Positions 1 through 8,575 are shown, counted from the stretch's first letter. The stretch: DNA of 59,694 nt from an uncultured Allomuricauda sp. (GCA_937899065.1 CALBPG010000255.1:1-59694); one strand, 5' to 3'. Notes: generated by a model from the letters alone, not told the origin. Program-made: numbers and translations.

Positions 1-1872
1 TTGGGTGATGGGAAAATCTCTGGGATGGATTTTGGAGAGGATGATATTTTGGACGTGGACATGCTTATCATATCTGCGGGCATTCGACCGCGAGATGAAC
101 TAGGTAGAGCTTGCGGACTGGAAGTTGGTGTACGTGGAGGGGTTGTAGTGGACAACACCATGAAAACTTCAGACGAAAATATCTATGCCATTGGCGAGAT
201 AGCCTTGTACAATCAAATGATTTATGGTCTTGTGGCTCCCGGGTATGATATGGCGGAAGTGGCCGTACAACAAATTTTGGGCAAACCAGAAGTCACTATG
301 GCAGAGGATATCGATATGTCGACCAAGTTGAAACTCATAGGGGTGGATGTGGCCAGTTTTGGAGAACCTTTTATGCCACCGGAAAAAGGACATTCCATAA
401 TTTATGAGAACAAGACCAAACATCTATACAAACGCATCAACATAAGCCACGATGGCACCAAGCTCCTTGGGGGGATTTTGGTGGGTGATGCTGAGGATTA
501 TAGCATCCTGCATCAAATGTACCTGAACGCTATGGCTATTCCTGAAGATGCGGCCCAATTGATATTGCCTACTACCGAAGGTGGAGGAGCTCTGGGAGAT
601 GTAATGGATTTGCCCGATACCGCTCAAATCTGTTCTTGTGAAAGTGTGACCAAAGGACAGATTTGTGGGGTAATCGAAAGCGGTGAGGCGGCAGATTTAG
701 CAGGTGTAGTAGGATGCACTAAAGCAGGTACAGGTTGTGGGGGCTGCAAACCCATGTTAAAGAATCTTACCGAGTCAACCTTGAAATCCTTGGGTATTGA
801 GGTAAAGGACCATATTTGCGAGCATTTTGAATACAATCGGCAAGAGCTTTATGATATTATTCAGGTTAAAGGTTACAAAACTTTTGATGAAGTTTTGGAC
901 AATCACGGCAAAGGCTGTGGCTGCGAGATTTGCAAACCTGTTGTGGCGTCTTTAATGGCTACTATTCATGCCGACACAGCCAACAAGGAATATGCGATTC
1001 AAGATTCAAATGATAGGTTTTTGGCCAATATCCAACGGAATGGCACCTATTCTGTCGTTCCCCGTGTACCCGGGGGCGAAATCACCCCAGATAAATTGAT
1101 TGCCCTTGGGGAGATTGCCAAAAAATATGATTTGTATACCAAAATCACCGGCGGTGTACGAATCGATTTATTTGGAGCAACCCTAAAACAGCTCCCCCTG
1201 ATATGGAAAGACTTGATTAGTCACGGTTTTGAAAGCGGCCATGCCTATGGGAAGTCCCTGCGAACGGTTAAAACCTGTGTGGGTTCGACTTGGTGTCGCT
1301 ATGGGATGGATGAAAGCGTAAGTTTTGGAATTGAGTTGGAGAATCGATACCGAGGTATTCGTGCACCCCACAAAATCAAAGGAGGGGTTTCAGGTTGTAT
1401 CCGCGAATGCGCTGAAGCGAGAGGAAAGGATTTTGGTTTGATTGCTGTAGAGGGTGGCTGGAATCTCTATGTTGGCGGAAATGGTGGCGCTAATCCTCGT
1501 CATGCACAATTGCTGGCTGAACAGATTGACAATCAAACAGTGGTAAAATACATTGACCGGTATTTGATGTTCTATATGCGTACCGCTAAACCGCTACAAC
1601 GTACAGCAGCGTGGTTGGAGGGACTTGAAGGTGGATTGGGTTATTTGAAAGAAGTCGTCATTGATGATAAAATCGGAATCGTTGAAGATTTGGAAATCGA
1701 AATGCAAACGCTGGTAAACCGATATGAGTGTGAGTGGACGCAAGCCGTCAATGACCCTGAAATGATGAAGCGCTTCAACCATTTTGTCAATAGTGAAGAA
1801 GAGGATGACAATTTGGTTTTTGTTCCTATGCGCGAACAAAAAATGCCGAAACAATGGGTGAAGGTTTTGTAG
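1..1872 (+). CDS. nirB: Nitrite reductase (NADH) large subunit NirB, C-terminal part (5' end outside window)
   Basis: The large subunit of cytoplasmic NADH-dependent siroheme nitrite reductase reduces nitrite to ammonium. The visible 623 residues start inside the FAD/NAD-binding half. They are followed by a BFD-like [2Fe-2S] region (C211, C213, C246, C249), a second Cys cluster near GKGCGCEICKP (~302-312), and the nitrite/sulfite reductase half-domains. The siroheme/[4Fe-4S] ligands are intact: C426-X5-C432 (CVGSTWC) and C466-X3-C470 (CIREC). The reading frame is open from base 1, so the gene begins upstream; a full NirB is about 830 residues. nirD follows after a 154-nt gap that carries a perfect inverted repeat. 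Family assignment is firm; an assimilatory rather than respiratory role is inferred from context. Confidence 0.96.
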   Translation: MGDGKISGMDFGEDDILDVDMLIISAGIRPRDELGRACGLEVGVRGGVVVDNTMKTSDENIYAIGEIALYNQMIYGLVAPGYDMAEVAVQQILGKPEVTMAEDIDMSTKLKLIGVDVASFGEPFMPPEKGHSIIYENKTKHLYKRINISHDGTKLLGGILVGDAEDYSILHQMYLNAMAIPEDAAQLILPTTEGGGALGDVMDLPDTAQICSCESVTKGQICGVIESGEAADLAGVVGCTKAGTGCGGCKPMLKNLTESTLKSLGIEVKDHICEHFEYNRQELYDIIQVKGYKTFDEVLDNHGKGCGCEICKPVVASLMATIHADTANKEYAIQDSNDRFLANIQRNGTYSVVPRVPGGEITPDKLIALGEIAKKYDLYTKITGGVRIDLFGATLKQLPLIWKDLISHGFESGHAYGKSLRTVKTCVGSTWCRYGMDESVSFGIELENRYRGIRAPHKIKGGVSGCIRECAEARGKDFGLIAVEGGWNLYVGGNGGANPRHAQLLAEQIDNQTVVKYIDRYLMFYMRTAKPLQRTAAWLEGLEGGLGYLKEVVIDDKIGIVEDLEIEMQTLVNRYECEWTQAVNDPEMMKRFNHFVNSEEEDDNLVFVPMREQKMPKQWVKVL

Positions 1873-1965
1873 AAGCATATGTTGGCTTGGATATCCTTGG
1901 CTATGAAGAAATGCATTCCGCATCAAGTTGAGGAATGACAGAGGTACTTTAGACAGTGATAGAGA

Positions 1966-2006
1966 CTAAAAGCAATCCACTAGATTTCATTTGGGATTGC
2001 TTTTAG
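1966..2006. promoter_or_regulatory. Perfect 13-bp inverted repeat in the nirB-nirD gap
   Basis: The arms at 1966-1978 (CTAAAAGCAATCC) and 1994-2006 (GGATTGCTTTTAG) are exactly complementary around a 15-nt loop. No T-run follows, so it does not look like a simple intrinsic terminator. It ends 20 nt before the nirD start. It could be an mRNA stem that sets the nirB:nirD ratio, a processing site or an operator. The structure is seen directly; its role is unknown. Confidence 0.6.
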
Positions 2007-2026
2007 CCAAATAATAAATCGAAATT

Positions 2027-2416
2027 ATGAACGCGATTATGGACCCATTGGTTTCAATGTACAAGACGGTTAGGGCAGAAGATGTCAAATTTTGGTTCAA
2101 GGCCGCACCCGTGGACGCTTTTCCCAAAAACGGTGGAGCATGCGTTAAATACAAGAGCTTGCAAATTGCGGTATTCAATTTTGAAAGATTGAACCAATGG
2201 TATGCTTGTCAAAACCTATCTCCAGAAAAACAGGAGATGGTATTGAGCAGGGGCATGATTGGAGACCAAAACGGAATCCCAAAAGTCGCCTGTCCTTTGC
2301 ACAAGAAAACCTTTTCTCTAATCACAGGTGAAAACTTAAATGGAGACTTACCGGCCATTGCTACATATCCCGTAAAAATTGAAGACAAGTTTGTGTATAT
2401 TGGCTTTTCCGAATGA
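2027..2416 (+). CDS. nirD: Nitrite reductase (NADH) small subunit NirD
   Basis: The small Rieske-fold subunit of NADH nitrite reductase partners NirB in the cytoplasm. At 129 residues it is slightly longer than the usual ~110. The diagnostic segments are VLSRGMIGDQ and the Rieske-like loop ACPLHKKTFSL. As is usual for NirD, a complete set of two Cys and two His iron ligands is not present. Internal Met codons at 2039 and 2057 are alternative starts that would bring the protein closer to family length. It lies 16 nt ahead of the DUF4202 gene and very likely shares its transcript. Confidence 0.9.
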   Translation: MNAIMDPLVSMYKTVRAEDVKFWFKAAPVDAFPKNGGACVKYKSLQIAVFNFERLNQWYACQNLSPEKQEMVLSRGMIGDQNGIPKVACPLHKKTFSLITGENLNGDLPAIATYPVKIEDKFVYIGFSE

Positions 2417-2432
2417 TTTCTAAAGCTGATAC

Positions 2433-3023
2433 ATGGGCGATGCAGAGAAACTGGCCAAAGCTTTTGAGCTTTTTGACGAAGCCAACAGCCATGACCCTAA
2501 TAGGGAAACTTGGAAAGGGATAGCGTACCCCAAAGAAGTGCTCTATGCCTTGCGCATGACCGAAACCCTGAATGAATTTGCTCCTCATGCTTCAGAAGCT
2601 TTGCAACTTACGGCACGATGCCAACACATCTGTCGTTGGGAGATTCCGAGGGGTAATTACGAAATGAATCGGGTGGGCTATCTTAAATGGCGTCAGGACT
2701 TAAAAAAGTTCCATGCCGAAAGAGCTAGAACGCTTCTGGAAAAAGCAGGCTACGATGATATAGTTATTGAGCAAGTTGAATTTCTGCTACTCAAAAAGCA
2801 GCTTAAGCGCAGCGAAGAGACCCAAACCTTGGAAGATGTCATCTGTCTCGTTTTTTTAAAATATTATTTTGAACCTTTCGCCAAGAAGCACGATGCAGAA
2901 AAAGTAGTTGATATTCTGCAAAAAACATGGCGTAAAATGTCTGATGACGGGCATAACGCGGCCTTGCAATTGCCATTTTCTGATTCGGCTCGAGAACTAG
3001 TGATAAAAGCAGTTTCTGGATGA
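2433..3023 (+). CDS. DUF4202 domain-containing protein
   Basis: This 196-residue soluble protein resembles DUF4202, a family often found next to nitrate/nitrite assimilation genes. Recognisable features are the KAFELFDEANSHDP start, ARCQHICRWEIPR (~61-73), and a mostly helical body with His and Asp residues that recall HD-like folds. There is no signal peptide or membrane segment. The stop overlaps the start of the next gene (histidine kinase) by 4 nt, so translation is probably coupled. The biochemical function is not known; a role in nitrite reduction or its regulation is inferred only from the neighbourhood. Confidence 0.8.
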   Translation: MGDAEKLAKAFELFDEANSHDPNRETWKGIAYPKEVLYALRMTETLNEFAPHASEALQLTARCQHICRWEIPRGNYEMNRVGYLKWRQDLKKFHAERARTLLEKAGYDDIVIEQVEFLLLKKQLKRSEETQTLEDVICLVFLKYYFEPFAKKHDAEKVVDILQKTWRKMSDDGHNAALQLPFSDSARELVIKAVSG

Positions 3024-4849
3024 TAGAAGCCGAGAAGCAACAAGCCCTGGACATTGCCACTTTTTTAAGGGTGAGAAAATGGTATTTGCTTGCCATTGCC
3101 GCTATTGCTCTAACCGTGATTTTTGCCCAAATCCTGATACAACAACATTTGGATTCCCAATTAAATGACTCAAGGGTCATCAACGTAGCTGGAAGACAGC
3201 GTGCTTTTAGCCAAAAATTGGTGAAAGAAGCGTTACTCTTGGAAATGGCAGAAACACATGGAAGCGGAAAGGAGGCAATAGTGGAGAATTTGAACCAAAC
3301 CCTTCGCATTTGGAAAACCGCCCACATTGGTTTGCAAAAAGGAAACGATAGTATTGGCCTTCCTGTAGAGCAAAACCCAACGATTTTGGCACTTTTCGCG
3401 GATTTGAACCCCCATCATCAAGTGATGGTAGAAGCTGCCGAAAGCATTTTAGCTAATGGTGCGGACAGTATATCCATCCCACACGGCGACGAACTAAAAG
3501 TTTTATTGGATAACGAGCGTTTGTTTTTGACTAAAATGGACGCTATTGTAAACGCCTATGATTCCCAGAGCAAAGAGAAACTTCAAAAGTTGAAGATCAA
3601 GGAATATCTCCTTTTGGCGTTTTCCCTGCTGATATTGTTTTTGGAGGTTGTTTTCGTCTTCCGACCCTTATCGATTCAGATTCGTGAGACCATCTCCAAA
3701 CTGATTCAAAACCAACTAAAATCAGACGCAACGGCTACTGAAATCAAGAAGCTTTTCGCAGAAAAGGAAAAGTCTTTACAACAGCTGCAAGAACTCAACT
3801 TCGTTATTGATAATGCAGCGCTTTTCGCCAGCACTCGTAAAGATGGTAGTGTGGTATTCATTAGCAAAAAGTTTTTGACGCTTTTAGAACAAGAACCCGC
3901 TCAAATGAACATTCCCATTTCTGAAATTCTTACACAAAACCCTGGCCAGCAGCAATACCTTCGAGAGATTTTGATGAGCAAGCGCAAGAATATCCGCTCA
4001 GAGGAAATCAAAATAGAAACGAAAACAGGAAAACGATTGTGGTTGGACATGTCTATCATTCCGATGCATCAATCCAGTTTAGAACAGAGCGTGCTGATTT
4101 TATGTTCGGATATCACCGAGCGGAAAAAAAACCAGTTGAAAATTGAGGAGCTGACCAAGCAGAATTACGAGGAGCGCATGCAGCAAAAGCAGTTACAAGC
4201 CAGTCAAATTGTAGATGGACAGGAAGAGGAACGCAAGCGTATTGCCAAAGACATACACGACGGTATAGGGCAAATGTTGACCGCCTTGAAATTCAATATT
4301 GAATCGATTAATACTGACCAAAAAGAGAAAACCAAGGAGAAAATCGCCTACTTGAAAAAATTGACAGCCGATTTGATTAAAGGGGTACGTACCGCCACTT
4401 TCAATTTAACCCCTCCTGAATTGGAAGACCATGGTATTTTTCCAGCTCTTCAAAAAATGACGGTTGAATTGAACAAACTCACGGGGAAAAATATTTTGTT
4501 CGAGAATAAAGCAGACGAAAATGTACGCTTTGATTCATTGGCCGAAACAAACATTTATCGTGTGACACAAGAGGCGGTAAACAATGCCATAAAATATGCA
4601 GAAGCCAACTATATTTTGGTATCCATCAATTATGTTGAGGGCCTATTAAGTGTTGTGATTGACGATGATGGGAAAGGTTTTGACGATTCTGTATTGGATA
4701 GTATTCCCAAAAACAATAGCGAAGGTGGAATGGGGGTCTTCTTTATGAAAGAACGAATCAACTACATTAATGGTCGTTTGTTTATTAACTCCATACCAGG
4801 GGAAGGCACCCGAGTTACGATAAACTATAAACCTGAACTAGCCAAGTGA
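3020..4849 (+). CDS. NarX-like nitrate/nitrite-sensing histidine kinase (HisKA_3 type)
   Basis: This 609-residue inner-membrane sensor kinase has TM1 at ~21-40, a periplasmic sensor at ~41-193, TM2 at ~195-214, a PAS domain at ~256-366, a HisKA_3 dimerisation domain with phospho-acceptor H413 (KRIAKDIHDGIGQML), and a HATPase with an N-box (VTQEAVNNAIKYA) and G-box. The segment RVINVAGRQRAFSQKL (52-67), just after TM1, matches the PilJ/NarX 'P-box' used in nitrate/nitrite binding. Its position behind nirBD supports nitrate or nitrite as the signal. HisKA_3 kinases normally pair with LuxR/NarL-type regulators, but none is adjacent. It ends 3 nt from the convergent receiver gene. Confidence 0.9.
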   Translation: MIEAEKQQALDIATFLRVRKWYLLAIAAIALTVIFAQILIQQHLDSQLNDSRVINVAGRQRAFSQKLVKEALLLEMAETHGSGKEAIVENLNQTLRIWKTAHIGLQKGNDSIGLPVEQNPTILALFADLNPHHQVMVEAAESILANGADSISIPHGDELKVLLDNERLFLTKMDAIVNAYDSQSKEKLQKLKIKEYLLLAFSLLILFLEVVFVFRPLSIQIRETISKLIQNQLKSDATATEIKKLFAEKEKSLQQLQELNFVIDNAALFASTRKDGSVVFISKKFLTLLEQEPAQMNIPISEILTQNPGQQQYLREILMSKRKNIRSEEIKIETKTGKRLWLDMSIIPMHQSSLEQSVLILCSDITERKKNQLKIEELTKQNYEERMQQKQLQASQIVDGQEEERKRIAKDIHDGIGQMLTALKFNIESINTDQKEKTKEKIAYLKKLTADLIKGVRTATFNLTPPELEDHGIFPALQKMTVELNKLTGKNILFENKADENVRFDSLAETNIYRVTQEAVNNAIKYAEANYILVSINYVEGLLSVVIDDDGKGFDDSVLDSIPKNNSEGGMGVFFMKERINYINGRLFINSIPGEGTRVTINYKPELAK

Positions 4850-4852
4850 GTA

Positions 4853-5278
4853 TTAGCTGGCTTTAGACCAAGATGTTACCTCGACGAAAGAGCCCAACGT
4901 CCGTGGTTCTCGTAGTTGTGACACACTATTTTTTAAGATACGTTCGATGGACTTTTCGAACCGAGGCTTATACATAGGCTTCATTAAGAAGTCCTTTACT
5001 TGTGAATATTGAAACGCTTCCAGCGCAAACTTTGAGCGAGTGGAATACAGTATTACTTGGCAATCATGAGTTAATCTTGACAACACATCAAACCCTCCCA
5101 TCTCGGGCATTTCCACATCCAAAATCAAAAGGTCTGGTTTAAGACTATTGGCAGCTTCCAACCCTACGCGGGCATCGCTATATGTTCCAATAAGATTCAA
5201 TTCGGTGTGGTCGTCAACAAACCTTGTAGTCGCAAGGCGCTGTAACGTGGAGTCATCAATAATGATTGTGGTCAACAT
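4853..5278 (-). CDS. Stand-alone response-regulator receiver protein
   Basis: The 141 residues contain a complete REC domain: acidic pair D8/D9, phospho-acceptor D54 in LILDVEMPEM, S79/T80, and K100-P101. The sequence around AFQYSQVKDFLMKPMYK is typical of LytTR-class regulators. The protein ends about 20 residues after the receiver, with no DNA-binding domain, so it is either a phosphorelay protein or a natural truncation. It converges on the NarX-like kinase gene with only 3 nt between the stops. Whether the two interact is not shown by the sequence. Confidence 0.85.
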   Translation of the reverse strand: MLTTIIIDDSTLQRLATTRFVDDHTELNLIGTYSDARVGLEAANSLKPDLLILDVEMPEMGGFDVLSRLTHDCQVILYSTRSKFALEAFQYSQVKDFLMKPMYKPRFEKSIERILKNSVSQLREPRTLGSFVEVTSWSKAS

Positions 5279-5417
5279 GGTCAGTTTAGTTTTACAATGA
5301 TAAAACAGGCGACCCTACTTATTTCTTGAAGTAATATGACCAAAAGCGCCCTTTTTCGATTAAAAACCAAAAGAGAAGAAATGCCCTACAACAAATAAAA
5401 GTGTTACGATTAGGCTC

Positions 5418-5466
5418 AAAAAAAGGATTCCATGCACAAAAGACACCGGGTTGTTACTTGGAATCC
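5418..5466 (-). terminator. Probable intrinsic terminator of the 5.5-7.0 kb lipoprotein gene
   Basis: On the minus strand an 8-bp inverted repeat (GGATTCCA at 5459-5466, TGGAATCC at 5425-5432) is followed directly by seven T residues. The loop is long (26 nt), so strength is uncertain. It lies 61 nt past the lipoprotein stop codon. The rest of 5279-5526 shows nothing further I can assign. Confidence 0.5.
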
Positions 5467-5526
5467 ACTAAAATGGTAAGCATCTGAGGTATTGTACTTT
5501 GTTTATTTAGGGTATATCGTTGTTCG

Positions 5527-6954
5527 TTATAGTTTGACCAAAACGAGCTTGCCAAAAGTGGGTCCAGTGCCAATTTCGGTAAGCTCAATTCGGGTATTCG
5601 AAATAAAATTGAGTTTCCAATCTTTGTTGAGCTCATCAAAGGGTTGGTTGTCACCAAAGTTTAAATCCAAAGCGGTATTTCCTTGTTCTGCGGTCCAAAA
5701 CCCACCAGTATTGGTGCCATTGGTTGCTACCACTACACTGGTACCATCGGCGTTGAAGCCAATGCTGAAATCCGTGAAACGTGGGGTTTCATCAGTTGTT
5801 CCATCAAAATAAGATGCTACTCGCCAATTATCAGAAACCAAAACGGAACCCACATTTAACGGCAGGTTACCTGTAGGATTCCCATTATTACAGAAGTTTC
5901 GAAACTGCAATGTATTGCCGTTCAATAGGAATTTTACGTTTTCAGCACCTGAAAAATTGAAAATCTCATTCAGGCGCCAGATATCTGAAAACTCTGGGAG
6001 ATTTGCAAGAGCAATAGTGGTTTGGATTTCATTACGCTCACCTTCCGCAGACCAGGTGCCGAAGTATGTTGCATCGGCATCGGCAACAATTAAGTGTCCG
6101 TCTTGTCTAAAATTAAAGGAAAAACCTTGGTATTGGTTTTGAAGACGGTCTCCGTCCACAATAAATTTTTCTATGCGCAAATCCGCACAAGCGGCAAAAG
6201 CTTGGTTGAGTTCTTGTTCGGTGCAATCGTCACAATCATCATCATCTAGGTCGTTGTCATCATCTTCATCACAACCGTCAATATTACTTTCGATAAAGGC
6301 TTCCAAATTTTCTTGGCTACTTAATTCCATTTGAGTGCCATCACTCAAACGCACATTAATGGGAAATTGAAGGTTTACGATTTGTTCTTCATTCAATTGG
6401 TTGATGAAGCTGTTCATCATACTGTCATTTTGAATGGCCACAGAATCGAATAGCTCGGTAGTGGCGTTAAACAAAAACACGGTAATGGGATACACAAAGT
6501 CAACACATTCGATATCTTCATCTACGACATTGTCCCCTAAACAACTTTCGGCTTGTTCGGCCAACGCGTCTGCGGATACCACTATAATTTCTTCATATTC
6601 CCTTCCAATCAAGGTAATGGGATACACAAGCTCTAAAGCACTTAGCCCTTCGTCGGTATCTTCCGCCAGTGTTTCCAAAGCGTCAAAATCAGATTCGTCT
6701 TCAATGGTAACGGTATTTCCTTCAACGGTAACGTCTACGGGTAGTTTTACGGTGAAGCAGTTGGCTTGGTCCAAAACGTTGTCTATGGAACCATCATTGA
6801 GGGAAACCCGGTACAGCAAATCCGCGGCATTGGAATCTGGTGTCAGGGTTTCTTCGGGAGGGGAACTCTCGAATTGAAAATCTTCACTTCGACACGAAAC
6901 ACCCAAAAGGCATCCGAGGAGCAAAGCAATGCATATCGTTAATTTGGAATCCAT
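5527..6954 (-). CDS. Multi-repeat lipoprotein with two lipocalin-like C-terminal domains
   Basis: This exported lipoprotein has 475 residues from the ATG at 6954, chosen because it places a proper lipobox (LGVSC, C21) behind a hydrophobic signal; an upstream ATG at 6981 would add nine residues. After C21 come four degenerate ~42-residue units, each with a (V/Y/F)P(I/V) strand (prolines at 72, 112, 156, 198). A Cys/Asp-rich linker (~228-244) follows, which may bind calcium. Two lipocalin-like modules with WxV...DG...GxW patterns fill ~258-355 and ~370-475. It diverges from the ECF sigma gene and shares a promoter-like motif with fecR, so it is probably a surface or periplasmic partner of the TonB receptor. 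The ligand is unknown. Confidence 0.8.
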   Translation of the reverse strand: MDSKLTICIALLLGCLLGVSCRSEDFQFESSPPEETLTPDSNAADLLYRVSLNDGSIDNVLDQANCFTVKLPVDVTVEGNTVTIEDESDFDALETLAEDTDEGLSALELVYPITLIGREYEEIIVVSADALAEQAESCLGDNVVDEDIECVDFVYPITVFLFNATTELFDSVAIQNDSMMNSFINQLNEEQIVNLQFPINVRLSDGTQMELSSQENLEAFIESNIDGCDEDDDNDLDDDDCDDCTEQELNQAFAACADLRIEKFIVDGDRLQNQYQGFSFNFRQDGHLIVADADATYFGTWSAEGERNEIQTTIALANLPEFSDIWRLNEIFNFSGAENVKFLLNGNTLQFRNFCNNGNPTGNLPLNVGSVLVSDNWRVASYFDGTTDETPRFTDFSIGFNADGTSVVVATNGTNTGGFWTAEQGNTALDLNFGDNQPFDELNKDWKLNFISNTRIELTEIGTGPTFGKLVLVKL

Positions 6955-6990
6955 ATTAAGTCTAGACGCGCGAATTAGCATTCATTTAAT

Positions 6991-7016
6991 AAACAACTTA
7001 ACGTAAAAAATTCCCG
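6991..7016 (-). promoter_or_regulatory. Putative ECF-sigma promoter of the lipoprotein gene
   Basis: On the minus strand CGGGAATTT (7016-7008), an 11-nt spacer and TTGTTT (6996-6991) lie 36 nt before the lipoprotein ATG. The same two boxes with the same 11-nt spacing lie upstream of fecR. The GGAATTT box resembles -35 elements of ECF sigma factors (established for that class). Recognition by the neighbouring sigma factor is inferred. Confidence 0.55.
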
Positions 7017-7071
7017 GTAAATTTTAGGAGAAAGTTTTTTTTCCTTGTATTTTGATTTAAAATCCAGTGGA

Positions 7072-7596
7072 TTGAAGACAGATTTGCACAAAGATATTTG
7101 TGAGGGGCGCATTTTTGAAAGCATATATAATAAGTACTCCCAAAGTCTCCACGACTACCTTTATTACAAATATGGTGATAGACTAAATCCTGGAGATAAA
7201 GCTCAAGATGCCTTCGCAAAACTCTGGGAAAACTGCAAAAAAGTAACTCCAGAAAAAGCGAAATCCTTTTTGTACACCGTGGCCAACAACTTAATGTTGA
7301 ACGAGGTCAAACACCAAAAGGTGGTTTTAAAGTACCAAACGGAGTCGCCCAAAGCCACTACTAACGAAAATCCAGAGTTTCTTTTAGAGAAAGACCAATA
7401 CTTTAAAAAGTACCAACAAGTGCTTTCAAAATTGAGTGAAGAACAGCGAACGGCATTTCTGTTGAGTAAGGTAGAAGGAAAAAAACATGAAGAAATCGCA
7501 GAAATTTTAGGGGTGACCCGAAAAGTTGTGGAGTACCGTATTTACTCGGCTTTTGACGTATTGCGAAAGGAACTCGACAACTTTAAAATAAAATAA
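7072..7596 (+). CDS. ECF-type RNA polymerase sigma-70 factor (FecI-like)
   Basis: This cytoplasmic extracytoplasmic-function sigma factor has region 2 (YSQSLHDYLYYKYGD...DAFAKLWENC) and region 4 with a helix-turn-helix (HEEIAEILGVTRKVVEYRI). No ATG lies near the 5' end. TTG at 7072 gives a protein starting KTDLHKDICEG, about 174 residues, normal for the family; an upstream TTG at 7045 would add nine residues. It heads a cassette with fecR (61-nt gap) and a TonB receptor. In such systems a ligand-loaded receptor signals through FecR to release the sigma factor. The gene itself lacks the CGGGAATTT motif in its own direction. Confidence 0.9.
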   Translation: MKTDLHKDICEGRIFESIYNKYSQSLHDYLYYKYGDRLNPGDKAQDAFAKLWENCKKVTPEKAKSFLYTVANNLMLNEVKHQKVVLKYQTESPKATTNENPEFLLEKDQYFKKYQQVLSKLSEEQRTAFLLSKVEGKKHEEIAEILGVTRKVVEYRIYSAFDVLRKELDNFKIK

Positions 7597-7609
7597 TTTC
7601 ATTTTTTTT

Positions 7610-7635
7610 CGGGAATTTCTGGAATGAGATTGTTT
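7610..7635 (+). promoter_or_regulatory. Putative ECF-sigma promoter of fecR-TonB receptor
   Basis: CGGGAATTT (7610-7618), 11 nt, then TTGTTT (7630-7635) lie 22 nt ahead of the fecR ATG. Box sequences and spacing are identical to the minus-strand copy upstream of the divergent lipoprotein gene. This suggests that the sigma factor drives both arms of the locus while its own gene is transcribed separately. Motif identity is observed; sigma dependence is inferred. Confidence 0.55.
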
Positions 7636-7657
7636 TAGTATCAAACCGACATCAAAA

Positions 7658-8575
7658 ATGGATACGAACGTTTTAATACAAAAATGGCTAACAGGCGAGC
7701 TTTCTGAAGAAGAAAGAAAAGCGTTTGATGCGCTTGAAGAAGCTTCCTTCTACAAAGACATCGTTGAGGATGCCTCGTATTTTAAAGCATCCAACTTTTC
7801 TGAAGTCAACGACTTTGCCACATTTAAAGACAAATATATTACGGAGACTGCTTCTGAAACCAAGGTTATTCAAATGCAATGGTTTCAACCAGTACTTCGC
7901 ATAGCAAGTGTAGTCGTTGTCGCGTTTGGTTTGTATTTCGCTTTCTTGTACAATAGTAATGTGCAAGTGGAGACCGCTTTTGCCGAAAAAACTACTTTTC
8001 AATTACCCGATGCAACTCAAGTGACCCTGAATGCCCAATCCGAAGTCAGCTATAGTTCAAATGATTGGGACGATAATAGGGAGATTGAGTTGAAAGGAGA
8101 GGCGTTTTTTGATGTAGCCAAAGGAGCGAAATTTGACGTACTTACCGATGAAGGTACTGTAAGTGTACTTGGAACTGAGTTTAACGTGAAGCAGAGAGGT
8201 TCTTTATTTGAAGTAACTTGCTTCGAAGGTACTGTTCGTGTGGTCAGCAACGGAATTACCAAGATTTTGAAAGCTGGAGATGACTTTCAGCGTATCAATG
8301 GAGAAATTATCACAGGTAAAAACCGTGCCGCCTCACCATCATGGACCAACAGCATGAGTTACTTTAAGCGTTTGCCCGTAACTGAAGTGTTTGCCGAATT
8401 GGAGCGTCAATATAATGTAAAAGTACAAGCTGAAAATATTTCACAAGAGCAGCTTTTCACGGGAGGATTTGGTCATAAGGACCTAGACTCTGCCCTTAAA
8501 GCGGTAAGTGAGCCTCTTGGACTTGATTATCAAATACTAAAGGACGATATGGTGCGTTTTAGTAAACGTGAGTAA
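7658..8575 (+). CDS. FecR-family anti-sigma factor / transmembrane signal transducer
   Basis: This 305-residue inner-membrane protein has a cytoplasmic anti-sigma N-terminus (~1-75, LTGELSEEERKAF), one TM helix at ~78-97 (IASVVVVAFGLYFAFLY), a periplasmic FecR beta domain (FQLPDATQVTLNAQS; GEAFFDVAKG; VSVLGTEFNVK) and a C-terminal DUF4974/STN-like domain (~230-295). The layout is complete. It follows the sigma gene and overlaps the GTG start of the TonB receptor by 8 nt, so the two are translationally coupled. It should hold the sigma factor inactive until signalled by the STN domain of the receptor. Confidence 0.93.
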   Translation: MDTNVLIQKWLTGELSEEERKAFDALEEASFYKDIVEDASYFKASNFSEVNDFATFKDKYITETASETKVIQMQWFQPVLRIASVVVVAFGLYFAFLYNSNVQVETAFAEKTTFQLPDATQVTLNAQSEVSYSSNDWDDNREIELKGEAFFDVAKGAKFDVLTDEGTVSVLGTEFNVKQRGSLFEVTCFEGTVRVVSNGITKILKAGDDFQRINGEIITGKNRAASPSWTNSMSYFKRLPVTEVFAELERQYNVKVQAENISQEQLFTGGFGHKDLDSALKAVSEPLGLDYQILKDDMVRFSKRE

